DNA of 56,845 bases from contig CABSKX010000005.1 of NCBI GenBank assembly GCA_902478365.1, forward strand, positions 1 through 56,845. Reading direction: 5' to 3'. This document shows, piece after piece, positions 49,146-56,845 of the stretch (position 1 is the first letter of the stretch; each line of letters starts with the position of its first letter). The translations under genes were made by a program, and so were the position numbers. The DNA is from an uncultured Collinsella sp. (GTDB lineage: Bacteria > Actinomycetota > Coriobacteriia > Coriobacteriales > Coriobacteriaceae). Below the pieces are notes generated by a model. That model was not told where the DNA came from and searched no databases. It saw nothing but the letters and a program-made list of their open reading frames with translations.

Positions 49146-50948
49146 TTATGCCTTCTTGCGACGATAGAGCACGAAGCCGCAGACACCGATGACGACGACG
49201 GCGCCAACGGCCATGGCGGCCATGTTGTTGCTCTCGGACTTCTCCTCGGTCGCCTCTTCCTCTTCGACCTCGGGCTCGGCTACATCCTCATCGGAGAGGG
49301 CCTCGTCGGCGTAGGTGATGGACTCGACCAGGCAGTCGTTGTCGGCATCGTAGTCACTCGGGACGAACTCCTCGGAGAAGTCGCCCTCCTTGAGGTAGTC
49401 ACGCATCTCCTCGAGCATGGCCTTGCACTTGAGGTAGGTGTTCTTGGTGGCAGCCTTGCCGGCCTTGTTGGCCAGGGCGGTGCGCGCCTCGGTGTCCTCG
49501 GCGGCCTGCATGGCCTCGTCGACGGTCAGGTTCTGCTCGATGAGCTCCTTCTGCAGCGCATCGAGGTAGGCGCGGACGCCGGTGGCGCAGTGGTCGCGGT
49601 TCTCATAGGCGAGCGTGTTGATGTCCATGAGGACGTAGTTGATGGAGTTCTTGGGCTCCTCGTTGTTCACGACGTCTTCCTCTTCGCAGTGATCGAAGGA
49701 GACATCCTGATCGCTAAAGTAGGGGCTGACCTCGGTGAGCAGTGCAGAGTAGAGGGGGATGGCGACGGAGAACTCGGCGTTGGAGAGCATCTCCCACTGG
49801 ATGGTCGCGATCTCGGGATCCATGCCGTGACGAATCTGGAAGGTGTGGATCTCGGTGTTGCGGTTGGAGCCGATGGCATAGGCACCGTCGGTGTTGGCAT
49901 TGAGGCCGGCGACATTCTCGCCGCGAGCGGCGAAGGAACGGATCATCTCAAAGGTGTTCCAGTCAGACTTGCCGGGCTGGAAGAACAGCGGCTGCATCTC
50001 GTGGACCAGGGCGCCGGTCGTGGCGCGAGCGTCTTCACGCTCGTCCTTGACGATCTCGTAGTCGGTGCCTTCAGCCAGCGGGGCCATGAAGTAATCGCGA
50101 CCCTGGATATAGCGCGACCACTGGTGCATACCGGCCTCGCCGATCTCCTCGCCGTAGGTCTTGGCGACGTCGAACTTGCCGTCGGTGTACTCGGCAAAGC
50201 CCTTCTCCTTGGGCATGGACTCGATGCCCTCGGAATGGAGACAGTTCTCGGTGTCATCGAGGGCGACGTTATAGGTGAGGTTGCCGATGTTGGGGTTGAG
50301 CGAGGCGATGTCATCGGTGAGCTTCATAGCAATCCACTGATGCCCGGAAAGCGCGGCGAACAGCCAGGTCTCGGTGCTGTCGGCGATGATGATCTGGTCG
50401 TTGGAGCAGACGCCCTGCTCGTCGATCAGGCTGCCGATGAGCTCGACGCCCTCGCGGGCCGTGGCGCTCTCGCCCAGGATGACGCTAGCGTAGTTGTACT
50501 CGCCGATACCGGTCTCCTCGGTGATGGGGTCGGCCTCTTCGGCCTTCTCGTTATAGGAGGTGCTCAACGTGGCAGAGCAGGAGACGCCCTTCTCGTTGAT
50601 GCCGGCCTCGGAATATGCGTCGTAGCGATCTTCCCACTGCGAGGGGTTGTCGCGAACGAAGGTGTAGCGGTAGGTTGCGCCCTTGGACTTGTACTCAAAA
50701 CCGGACTCGACCGAGGTGTACTTGTTGCCGTCCTTGTGTGCGGGCTCAATGCCAAAGTGCTTGACATAGCGCGGACCGAAGTCCTCGGAACGGCCGTAGT
50801 ATGTGTTGCCGTCTGCCGTAAGCTTGCTGCCCATGTAGATCTGGGTGCAGGCGAGCGCCGAAGTCGGCATGGCCATGATGGCCGCTGCTCCAAACGCAAG
50901 GCCGCAGCCGAGCTTTTTGAGCGTGTTGACAGGATGAGTAAACCTCAT
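49146..50948 (-). CDS. Secreted, membrane-anchored C69-family dipeptidase
   Basis: The product has 600 residues. A signal peptide ends at SALA (30-33), directly followed by Cys34, the N-terminal nucleophile of C69 peptidases, so signal cleavage would activate it. TYYGRSEDFG, EAGINEKGVSCSAT and GALVHEMQPLFF are typical of the family. A helical C-terminal region (about 480-540), an acidic stretch (EEEEATEEKSES), one transmembrane helix and RRKKA anchor it outside the membrane. It likely cleaves dipeptides for nutrition. The ATG at 50948 follows GGGAGGG. Confidence 0.9.
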   Translation of the reverse strand: MRFTHPVNTLKKLGCGLAFGAAAIMAMPTSALACTQIYMGSKLTADGNTYYGRSEDFGPRYVKHFGIEPAHKDGNKYTSVESGFEYKSKGATYRYTFVRDNPSQWEDRYDAYSEAGINEKGVSCSATLSTSYNEKAEEADPITEETGIGEYNYASVILGESATAREGVELIGSLIDEQGVCSNDQIIIADSTETWLFAALSGHQWIAMKLTDDIASLNPNIGNLTYNVALDDTENCLHSEGIESMPKEKGFAEYTDGKFDVAKTYGEEIGEAGMHQWSRYIQGRDYFMAPLAEGTDYEIVKDEREDARATTGALVHEMQPLFFQPGKSDWNTFEMIRSFAARGENVAGLNANTDGAYAIGSNRNTEIHTFQIRHGMDPEIATIQWEMLSNAEFSVAIPLYSALLTEVSPYFSDQDVSFDHCEEEDVVNNEEPKNSINYVLMDINTLAYENRDHCATGVRAYLDALQKELIEQNLTVDEAMQAAEDTEARTALANKAGKAATKNTYLKCKAMLEEMRDYLKEGDFSEEFVPSDYDADNDCLVESITYADEALSDEDVAEPEVEEEEATEEKSESNNMAAMAVGAVVVIGVCGFVLYRRKKA

Positions 50949-51180
50949 GATCCCTCCCAACCGTTGAAACCCCGCGGAACCGTGCAGGATTTCAGCTAAT
51001 AAATACATCTATTAGCCTATCGGAAGTCTAAATAGTATTCATCTATTTCGATGAAATACTCGATGAGCGTCCTAAAATATGCGATGAACGGACAAGAATA
51101 CTCATTATGTAACTTTATTTAAATAAAGACGCACTGCAATTACTGTATCTGAATAAAGCGCCTTGCACGGGGCACAAAGA
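50949..51180. other. AT-rich intergenic region upstream of the dipeptidase gene
   Basis: No gene is visible. It is AT-rich relative to its surroundings (TTTATTTAAATAAAG near 51112-51126) and probably contains the dipeptidase promoter. Imperfect repeats of ATTTCGATGAAATACTCGATGAG (about 51040-51065) are present. Confidence 0.4.
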
Positions 51181-51221
51181 AAAATCCCCCGCTGTCTGGC
51201 AAATGCATAAACAACGGGGGA
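51181..51221 (-). terminator. Terminator for the lipid kinase operon
   Basis: CCCCCG (51187-51192) and CGGGGG (51216-51221) with inner TGT/ACA pairs; on the minus strand the stem is followed by ATTTTT. Confidence 0.75.
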
Positions 51222-51256
51222 GACGATAATTGGATGAATATCATACCAATGTGGAA

Positions 51257-51349
51257 TTATTTCTTCCGGCGGTGGATCACGTTAATCGCATAGCCGACGA
51301 GCATGGCCAAGACGATGACGATAAAGCCAATCAGGGGGTTGTCGTTCAT
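51257..51349 (-). CDS. 30-residue single-pass membrane protein
   Basis: ATG at 51349 lies 4-5 bases after AGGAGG, a near-perfect ribosome site; TAA is at 51257-51259. The peptide begins MNDNPLIGFIVIVLAMLVGY and ends in HRRKK: one membrane helix with a basic cytoplasmic tail. It lies 9 bases after the stop of the diacylglycerol kinase-like gene and before the terminator, so it is part of that operon. I do not recognise a family. It could be a small regulatory subunit. Confidence 0.7.
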   Translation of the reverse strand: MNDNPLIGFIVIVLAMLVGYAINVIHRRKK

Positions 51350-51358
51350 GGGGTCCTC

Positions 51359-52276
51359 CTATTTTCCGAGCGGGGAGAATTCGTCGACGATGAGGTCGAG
51401 GCATTGCGGAAGCGCGCGGGCTCCAAAGACGCCCGAGTTGCTGGAGATGATCTCGCCATCGAACTGCATGCCCAGCGACGGCGTGCAGGTGATTTTGGCT
51501 TCCTTGGTCTGGATGATCTTGAACTGCGGACGGCCGAGCACCTTGCCGGCGGGGTCGAGCGCGGCGGTGATCACAGTGGGCAGGAGCTGGACGGTTTTTA
51601 CGGGCTCGATGACCGCGATGTCGACCATGCCGTCGTTCATGCGGCAATCGGGGAACAGGTTGATGTCGTTTTGAATGACCGAGGTGTTGCCGGCCATGCA
51701 GCAGATGCCATCGAGCTCCTCGACAATGCCGTCATGCTCAATCGTAAAGTGCGCCACCGTGGGGTTGGGTGTGGCGAGCGCCGACAGGAAATAGGCGATC
51801 TCACCGATGTCGTTTTTGGCGGGGGCGGCCTTCATCATGATCTCGGCGTCGAAGCCCGAGCCGGCGATGATGATAAAGCCGTGGCGCTTCTCGTTGCCGT
51901 TCTCGTCGAGCCAAAAGAGCTCGCCCATGTCCACTTTGACCGTGCGACCGGCGCGGCAAGCCTTGGCAAGCGCCGCTGCCTCGGGGGCATTACCGATGTT
52001 GTTAAAGAAAAGGCAGGCCGTGCCGGAGGGGAAGACGAGCGTGGGGACACCGCACCCGCGCATTTGGTCGAGCACGTTGGAGACGGTGCCGTCGCCGCCC
52101 GAAACGACCACGCGATCAAACTCGCGCACGTCTGCCACGGCGTCCTCGGGTTCCATGCCATCGCCGATAAAGCGCATCACGACCTCGTCGCCGCCCTGCG
52201 CGAGGGCGTGCGTGAACGCGTAGATTTCATCTGAGCTGGGGCCCGATGCCGGGTTGTGGATGATAAGGCAGCGCAT
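51359..52276 (-). CDS. Diacylglycerol kinase-family lipid kinase
   Basis: The product has 305 residues. IIHNPASG at the N-terminus, VVVSGGDGTVSNVLDQM (about 57-73) with the nucleotide-binding GGDGT, and FPSGTACLFFNNIG (family GTANDF region) mark the DagK/YegS group. GMVDIAVIEP and the C-terminal MQFDGE follow the family pattern. These cytosolic enzymes phosphorylate diacylglycerol or related lipids. Replacement of the GTANDFAR motif by GTACLFFNN is unusual and may reflect another lipid. It is followed by a 30-residue membrane protein gene. Confidence 0.88.
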   Translation of the reverse strand: MRCLIIHNPASGPSSDEIYAFTHALAQGGDEVVMRFIGDGMEPEDAVADVREFDRVVVSGGDGTVSNVLDQMRGCGVPTLVFPSGTACLFFNNIGNAPEAAALAKACRAGRTVKVDMGELFWLDENGNEKRHGFIIIAGSGFDAEIMMKAAPAKNDIGEIAYFLSALATPNPTVAHFTIEHDGIVEELDGICCMAGNTSVIQNDINLFPDCRMNDGMVDIAVIEPVKTVQLLPTVITAALDPAGKVLGRPQFKIIQTKEAKITCTPSLGMQFDGEIISSNSGVFGARALPQCLDLIVDEFSPLGK

Positions 52277-52374
52277 ACTTACGTTCCCGTTCTGTGACTA
52301 ACCGAGTATAGTTGTAAGGCAATGCCGATATCCTACCCGTGTTTTTCGGGCCTAACCTTATTCGATGGGTTGAT

Positions 52375-53508
52375 ATGTACATTTCCACACATCAGGCTCT
52401 ACTCGACTTTTGCCAGCGCGCCCGCGAGTTCGACGCGATTGCCGTCGATACCGAGTTTTTGCGCGAGCGCACGTTCCACCCGCGCCTGTGCTTGGTCCAG
52501 ATTGCCACCCCTGCCGAGAGCGTCGCGGTCGATCCTCTGGTGATCGACGACCTATCGCCGCTGGCCGAGCTTATGGGCGATGAGAGCGTGACCAAGGTGT
52601 TTCACGCTTGCTCGCAGGATATGGAGGTTATGCTCCATACCGTGGGCGTGCTGCCGCGTCCCATTTTTGACACGCAGGTGGCCGCCGCCTTTTTGGGCGA
52701 GCGCCAGCAGATTTCCTACGGCGCGCTCGTGCAGACGTTTTGCGGCGTCTCATTGCCCAAGACCGAGTCGCTGACCGATTGGTCGCGCCGCCCGCTGACC
52801 GACAAACAGATCGAGTACGCGATCGATGACGTCAAGTACCTGATCGTCGCCTATACCGAGATGATGAGCCGCCTGCGTGAGCTGGGCCGCGTGGACTGGG
52901 TGCTCGACGAGTTGCGTCCGCTGGCCGACGAGTCACACTACCGCGCCGACCGCCATGAGGCATTCCGCAAGGTCAAGCGCATCAACTCCTGCAGCCGCCA
53001 TCAGCTGGGCATTGCGCGCGAGCTTGCAGCCTGGCGCGAGGACCGCGCTGAGCGGCGCAACATCCCGCGCAAGTGGGTCATGTCCGACGATACGCTGCTG
53101 GCCCTGGTTAAACGTAATCCCGTTCGTGTTGAGGAGTTCCGCAGCATTCGCGGTACCGACCAGCTGGGGGAGCGCGACGTGGACGGCGCGCTCATGGCCA
53201 TTAAGCGCGGTGCGAGCTGCCCACACGATCGCCTGCCGTTCATGGTGCGCGGGCACCGTCAGATTTCGCCGGAGTTGGAGAGCGTGACGGACCTGATGTA
53301 TGCGCTCATTCGCCTGGTTGCCGAGCGCTCGGGCGTGGCGACCTCGGTCATTGCCTCGCGCGATGACCTGGCCGATTACATCGAGCATCCCGAGCAAAGC
53401 CCCCTGCGCGAAGGTTGGCGCTTTGAGCTTGTGGGTTCGCGTTTGGACGATTTGCTCTCGGGCAATATGGGGTTGACGGTCAAAGATGGCAAAATTGAAT
53501 TGCTATAG
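52375..53508 (+). CDS. rnd: Ribonuclease D
   Basis: The product has 377 residues. The DEDD exonuclease motifs are VDTEF (about 24-28), FHACSQDMEVM and YAIDDVKYL, and a HRDC domain (about 205-285) follows. It trims the 3' ends of tRNA and other RNAs. The ATG at 52375 follows TGGGTTG. It is divergent from the lipid kinase gene and followed by a structured repeat element. Confidence 0.93.
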   Translation: MYISTHQALLDFCQRAREFDAIAVDTEFLRERTFHPRLCLVQIATPAESVAVDPLVIDDLSPLAELMGDESVTKVFHACSQDMEVMLHTVGVLPRPIFDTQVAAAFLGERQQISYGALVQTFCGVSLPKTESLTDWSRRPLTDKQIEYAIDDVKYLIVAYTEMMSRLRELGRVDWVLDELRPLADESHYRADRHEAFRKVKRINSCSRHQLGIARELAAWREDRAERRNIPRKWVMSDDTLLALVKRNPVRVEEFRSIRGTDQLGERDVDGALMAIKRGASCPHDRLPFMVRGHRQISPELESVTDLMYALIRLVAERSGVATSVIASRDDLADYIEHPEQSPLREGWRFELVGSRLDDLLSGNMGLTVKDGKIELL

Positions 53509-53515
53509 GTATATT

Positions 53516-53654
53516 GTTACGCGGTTTTACCAAACCGCGTAACAGCTCGACGCTGCAAACGGCCGAGAGCGGCAATCTGACGTTCAATCGTCGCTCGCGT
53601 ACCAAAGTACGCGTCGCTTCTCTTTCACGTCACCTTGCTCGCTCTCGGCCGTTT
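53516..53654 (-). ncRNA. Structured covarying repeat element, copy C
   Basis: Given in plus coordinates: AAACGGCCGAGAGC (53557-53570) pairs with 53641-53654; GCAA (53572-53575) with TTGC (53635-53638); TGACG (53578-53582) with CGTCA (53628-53632). The inner hairpin CGCGTAC-CAAA-GTACGCG is at 53596-53613. In element orientation (minus) the loops are GTGAAAGAG / GACGATTGAA, nearly the same as copies A and B. The second hairpin is 53516-53543 (12-bp perfect stem, GGTA loop). It lies between rnd and the peptidase gene. Confidence 0.7.
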
Positions 53655-53746
53655 TCGCTGACATTGCCAAAACATTGATGTTGATTTGCTGGTCAGTCGA
53701 ATGGGTAGAATGCCTCCAACGTGTAACTCGATTCGGAGGAATTCGC

Positions 53747-54451
53747 ATGCCTTATTACTATGGATACGGCTTTGGCATTGACCCGCTGTACCTGCTGGTT
53801 GTTCTTGTCTGCACGGTGCTTGGCCTTGCCGCGCAGAGCTATATCAACTCGACGTACAAGACGTGGTCCAAGGTTCGCTCGGACGGCGACACGGGTGCCA
53901 CGGTCGCTCGTCGCATGCTCGATGCCAACGGTTGCAACGCCGTGGGTATCAAGGGCGTTGCCGGCGAGCTCACCGATCATTACAACCCGCAGGACAACAA
54001 CCTGTATCTGTCGGATGCCAACCATTCGGGCGGGTCGGTTGCAAGCGTTGCCGTGGCCTGTCACGAGGCGGGCCATGCTGCCCAGCGTCAAAGTGGTTAT
54101 GCCATGATGAAGGTACGTACCGCTTTGGTTCCCGTCGTCAACTTTACCCAGAACACCTGGACGATCGTGCTGCTCATGGGCCTGTTCATGAACATCGCGG
54201 GGCTCACGACCCTCGCGCTGGTCTTCTTCTCGTTTAGCGTGCTGTTTCAGCTGGTTACGCTGCCGGTCGAGATTGATGCCAGTCGCCGCGCCGTGGCGTA
54301 TATCGAGCAGTCGGGCATGAGTTCCAAGCAGGTCAACGGTGCCAAGAAGGTGCTGACGGCAGCCGCGCTCACCTACGTGGCGGCGGCGCTCACCTCGATT
54401 ATTCAGCTGCTCTACCTTATGGCTCGCTACAACAGAAACTCCAACCGATAA
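53747..54451 (+). CDS. YugP-family membrane zinc metallopeptidase
   Basis: The product has 234 residues. CHEAGHAAQ (about 105-113) is the HExxH zinc site; an N-terminal helix (LYLLVVLVCTVLGLAA) and two or three later helices make it a membrane protein. LTDHYNPQDNNLYLSD precedes the zinc site as in YugP/PF04298 proteins, and EIDASRRAVAYIEQSG contains the third ligand region. The physiological substrate is unknown. CGGAGGA precedes the ATG at 53747. Confidence 0.9.
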   Translation: MPYYYGYGFGIDPLYLLVVLVCTVLGLAAQSYINSTYKTWSKVRSDGDTGATVARRMLDANGCNAVGIKGVAGELTDHYNPQDNNLYLSDANHSGGSVASVAVACHEAGHAAQRQSGYAMMKVRTALVPVVNFTQNTWTIVLLMGLFMNIAGLTTLALVFFSFSVLFQLVTLPVEIDASRRAVAYIEQSGMSSKQVNGAKKVLTAAALTYVAAALTSIIQLLYLMARYNRNSNR

Positions 54452-54567
54452 ACAAATGGGACCGACGGGCGCCGTGGGGATTCGTGTCCTCGCGGCGCTG
54501 TACTATGTGTTGGACTTAAATTTGCACGGGGCCGGAGCCCATGTGCACGATGACGAAAGGGGGCTGC

Positions 54568-56019
54568 GTGGCAGGCTGGAATCTAACCGGCAATGCCGTT
54601 TCCGCCGAGTTCGACGGATCGGACGAGCGGGAGCGCAAAGAGCTCAGCGTGAGCCAAGCGGTGGAGATCGCCGCCGGCGCGCTCGATGCCATTCCGCAGC
54701 TGAGCGTCCTGGGCGAGGTCACGGGCTTCCGTGGCCCCAATGCCCGAAGCGGCCACTGCTACTTCCAGATTAAGGACGACTCGGCGGCCGTTGACTGCAT
54801 CATCTGGAAGGGCGCCTACCTTAAGCGCACCTTCGACTTGCGCGACGGCATGCAGGTAAGCTTTAAGGGCAGCTTCAATCTCTACAAGCCTACGGGTCGC
54901 ATGAGCTTCGTCGCCCGCTCGTTCTCGCTGGCGGGGGAGGGCCTGCTGCGTCAACAAGTGGCGCAACTGGCCGAAAAGCTCCGCCGCGAGGGCCTGATGG
55001 ACGAAGCGCGCAAGCGCCGTATCCCGGTGTTCTGCTCACGCGTGGCGGTCGTCACCTCGCTTTCGGGCGCCGTGATCGACGACGTCAAGCGTACGCTGCG
55101 CCGTCGCAACCCGCTCGTCGAGCTTGTCTGCGTGGGCGCAAAGGTCCAGGGCGAGGGCGCGCCGGCAGAGCTTATTGAAGGCTTGCGCCGCGCCGCTGCC
55201 ATTACGCCGGCGCCCGATTGCATTTTGCTTGTCCGTGGCGGCGGCTCCTTCGAGGACCTCATGACCTTTAACGACGAGGAGCTTGCCCGTGCGGTGGCGG
55301 CTTGCCCCGTGCCCGTGGTGACCGGCATTGGCCATGAGCCCGATACCTCGATTTGCGACATGGTGAGCGACCGTCGCGCCTCCACGCCAACGGCAGCGGC
55401 AGAATCGGTGGCGCCGGCTATGACGGAGTTGGCCGACGTGCTCGAGACGCGCCATCAGCGTCTGGGCGTCGCGATGGCTTCGATGATCGGGTCGGATCAG
55501 GTCGATTTGGAGATGCTCGACCAGCGCGGTCGCCGCGCCTGGGATACCTATACGGCCCGTCTGGGCGATGCGCTCGATGCCGCCGCATGCCGCCCGTGCC
55601 TCAAAGACCTCACATTTATGGTCGAGCGTCGCGAATCGGAGCTTGCACTGACTGCTGATCGCCTGTCGGGCGCCATAGCTCGCTCGGTCGGGACATTCCG
55701 CTCCAACTTTGAGCGCCTGCCCGAGCGTCTGGTTGCAAGCACCTCGGGGCTCGATGGCAAGCGCCATGCGCTCACGCTTGCGAGTTCCCGTCTGGAGCAT
55801 CAGGGGCGCACGATGCTCAGCAAGCCCGCGTCCGACCTGGGCCGTGCGGCAGCCTCACTCGATGCCCTGTCGCCGCTCAAGGTGCTTGCCCGTGGCTATT
55901 CCATCGCGTACAGCGATGATGGGGTGGCTACGAGCGCCAAGACCTTTAAGCCCGGCGACGCCATACGCGTGCGCATGGCAGACGGCAACGTGGCGGCAAC
56001 GGTCGATACGGTCGAGTAG
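54568..56019 (+). CDS. xseA: Exodeoxyribonuclease VII large subunit
   Basis: The product has 483 residues from a GTG preceded by AAAGGGGG. An OB-fold (about 40-125; LGEVTGFRG, GHCYFQIKDDSAAVDCIIWKGA) binds single-stranded DNA, and the catalytic domain has RVAVVTSLSGAVIDDV, LLVRGGGSFEDLMTFNDEELARAV and GIGHEPDTSICDMVSDRRASTPTAAAE. Coiled coil (about 270-390) forms the stalk. LSPLKVLARGYSI marks the end. Together with XseB it degrades single-stranded DNA to oligonucleotides. The small-subunit gene follows after 42 bases. Confidence 0.95.
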   Translation: MAGWNLTGNAVSAEFDGSDERERKELSVSQAVEIAAGALDAIPQLSVLGEVTGFRGPNARSGHCYFQIKDDSAAVDCIIWKGAYLKRTFDLRDGMQVSFKGSFNLYKPTGRMSFVARSFSLAGEGLLRQQVAQLAEKLRREGLMDEARKRRIPVFCSRVAVVTSLSGAVIDDVKRTLRRRNPLVELVCVGAKVQGEGAPAELIEGLRRAAAITPAPDCILLVRGGGSFEDLMTFNDEELARAVAACPVPVVTGIGHEPDTSICDMVSDRRASTPTAAAESVAPAMTELADVLETRHQRLGVAMASMIGSDQVDLEMLDQRGRRAWDTYTARLGDALDAAACRPCLKDLTFMVERRESELALTADRLSGAIARSVGTFRSNFERLPERLVASTSGLDGKRHALTLASSRLEHQGRTMLSKPASDLGRAAASLDALSPLKVLARGYSIAYSDDGVATSAKTFKPGDAIRVRMADGNVAATVDTVE

Positions 56020-56061
56020 GCCGCGTTTCACAGCGATAAACCTTTAGGAAAGGAAACAGAT

Positions 56062-56328
56062 ATGGCAGAGAAGACCCCGGTCGAGCAGCTTACGTACAAG
56101 CAGGCCTCGCAGGAGTTGGAACTCATCATCCGCAGCTTGGAGTCGGGCGATATGGAGCTCGAGGAGTCGCTCGAGAGCTACACGCGCGGCGTCGAGCTCC
56201 TCAAGAGCCTACGCACCCGCTTGTCCGATGCCGAGCAGAAGGTCTCGGTGCTCCTGAAGGACGTCGACGGCAACGACGTGCTCGCCGACGGCGAGGCCGC
56301 CAACACGGACGACAACCTCTCGTTCTAA
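56062..56328 (+). CDS. xseB: Exodeoxyribonuclease VII small subunit
   Basis: The product has 88 residues. LTYKQASQELELIIRSLESGDMELEESLESYTRGVELLKSLRTRLSDAEQKV is the two-helix XseB signature. Six or so copies wrap the XseA stalk. It follows xseA directly with AGGAAAGG before its ATG, so the two are co-expressed. Confidence 0.95.
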   Translation: MAEKTPVEQLTYKQASQELELIIRSLESGDMELEESLESYTRGVELLKSLRTRLSDAEQKVSVLLKDVDGNDVLADGEAANTDDNLSF

Positions 56329-56335
56329 CCATCCC

Positions 56336-56358
56336 GACCAAATATAATTACCTTGGTC
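56336..56358 (+). promoter_or_regulatory. Inverted repeat around a -10 element before the HIT gene
   Basis: GACCAA (56336-56341) and TTGGTC (56353-56358) surround TATAAT (56343-56348), an operator-like arrangement on a promoter for the downstream HIT-family gene. Confidence 0.45.
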
Positions 56359-56377
56359 TGTGAGAAAGGAACCAGCC

Positions 56378-56713
56378 ATGTGTGATTGCATCTTCTGCAA
56401 AATTGCCAACCACGAGATCCCCTCGACCGTTGTCTATGAGGACGACCAGGTCATCGCCTTCGACGACCTCAATCCCCAGGCGCCGGTCCACACGCTCGTG
56501 ATTCCCAAGAAGCACTACAGCGATATCGCCGATAACGTGCCGGCCGAGACCATGGGCGCCATGGCTCACGCCATCCAGGAGGTCGCTAAGGCCAAGGGCT
56601 TGGAGGACGGTTTCCGCGTCATCTCCAACAAGGGCGTCAACGCCGGCCAGACCGTCATGCACTTCCACATGCACGTCCTCGGCGGCAAAAACCTGGGCGA
56701 GAACCTCATCTGA
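56378..56713 (+). CDS. HIT-family purine nucleotide phosphoramidase (HinT-like)
   Basis: The product has 111 residues. CIFCKIANHEIPSTVVYEDDQVIAFDDLNPQAPVHTLVIPKKHY is the HIT start, and HFHMHVLGG near the end is the histidine triad. HinT proteins hydrolyse AMP-lysine and similar phosphoramidates. AAAGGA precedes the ATG at 56378, preferred to an in-frame GTG at 56360. Confidence 0.93.
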   Translation: MCDCIFCKIANHEIPSTVVYEDDQVIAFDDLNPQAPVHTLVIPKKHYSDIADNVPAETMGAMAHAIQEVAKAKGLEDGFRVISNKGVNAGQTVMHFHMHVLGGKNLGENLI

Positions 56714-56754
56714 GGGTGCGTAGTCCGTCGACTTGGCTGCCTTTGGAGTAATCT

Positions 56755-56845
56755 ATGCAGCTTTCTCAACTCGAATACCTTCAAGCGGTAGCGAACTATG
56801 GCGGCGTGCGCAAAGCAGCTCGCGCCGTTCATGTGAGTCCGCAGG
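56755..56845 (+). CDS. LysR-family regulator, N-terminal fragment cut by the window edge
   Basis: ATG at 56755 follows TTTGGAG. The 30 visible residues (MQLSQLEYLQAVANYGG, then KAARAVHVSPQ) are the beginning of a LysR winged-helix domain. The effector domain lies outside the window. Confidence 0.8.
   Translation, partial: MQLSQLEYLQAVANYGGVRKAARAVHVSPQ

Noticed and set aside
49029..50999. 656-codon open frame opposite the C69 dipeptidase
   Set aside because: Antisense shadow; the minus-strand gene has a signal peptide, active site and anchor.
1..56845. CRISPR arrays, tRNA or rRNA genes
   Set aside because: Read for regularly spaced repeats, cloverleaf-like sequences with CCA ends and conserved rRNA segments; none was seen.

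Overview
The window is about 57 kb of gene-dense, high-GC bacterial chromosome. The gene set fits a gut Coriobacteriia bacterium, most likely Collinsella: a lysA-dapA fusion, an XRE-regulator/Ser-Thr kinase pair, LL-DAP-type lysine genes, L-lactate dehydrogenase, an ECF transporter and secreted LPxTG-like proteins. This is inferred from protein families and base composition, not from a database search. I see no rRNA, tRNA or CRISPR array.

Layout. 0.2-5.4 kb: an anchored surface protein, then a YolD-like/Y-family polymerase pair behind two LexA-type boxes, and a shortened iron-ADH-like protein. 5.6-10.3 kb: pgi, then a minus-strand cassette of an unknown protein, a ClpP-like peptidase and a soluble VirD4/TraG-like ATPase. 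11-16.3 kb: deoC, two HAD phosphatases, a PfkB kinase, a 230-bp element with 31-bp inverted termini, tatD and tcdA. 16.4-17.7 kb: a 28-residue hydrophobic peptide gene with a perfect SOS-type box, and an sdpR/sdpI-like pair. 17.9-28 kb: ettA, two unrecognised proteins, nadE, an aminotransferase, ldh and a lipase-fold protein. 28-34.7 kb: a nucleoid-associated protein, then lysine/DAP genes (dapH, dapB, fused lysA-dapA) behind a lysine riboswitch, with a divergent M20 deacetylase. 34.8-38.4 kb: an accessory stretch (HigA-like regulator, GIY-YIG protein, ADP-ribosylglycohydrolase, decayed DNA). 38.5-45.3 kb: lipoprotein, XRE regulator, membrane kinase, secreted lysozyme-fold protein, MOSC protein, and an ATP-grasp ligase with an aspartate/glutamate racemase. 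45.4-49 kb: ECF transporter whose S component is preceded by a Trp-Trp-Trp leader peptide and attenuator. 49-56.8 kb: C69 dipeptidase, lipid kinase with a 30-residue membrane protein, rnd, a YugP-like peptidase, xseAB, a HIT protein and the start of a LysR regulator.

The strongest undescribed signal is a family of about 100-nt elements present three times (29186-29283, 48061-48161, 53557-53654). All stems vary between copies with compensating changes, while the internal-loop sequences are nearly fixed. That is the signature of a conserved RNA or single-stranded DNA fold. Other candidates are the ClpP/VirD4-like cassette and the SOS-boxed micro-peptide. Control by RNA structure or SOS recurs in the window: lysine riboswitch, Trp attenuator, hairpins ahead of coding starts and several LexA-like sites.
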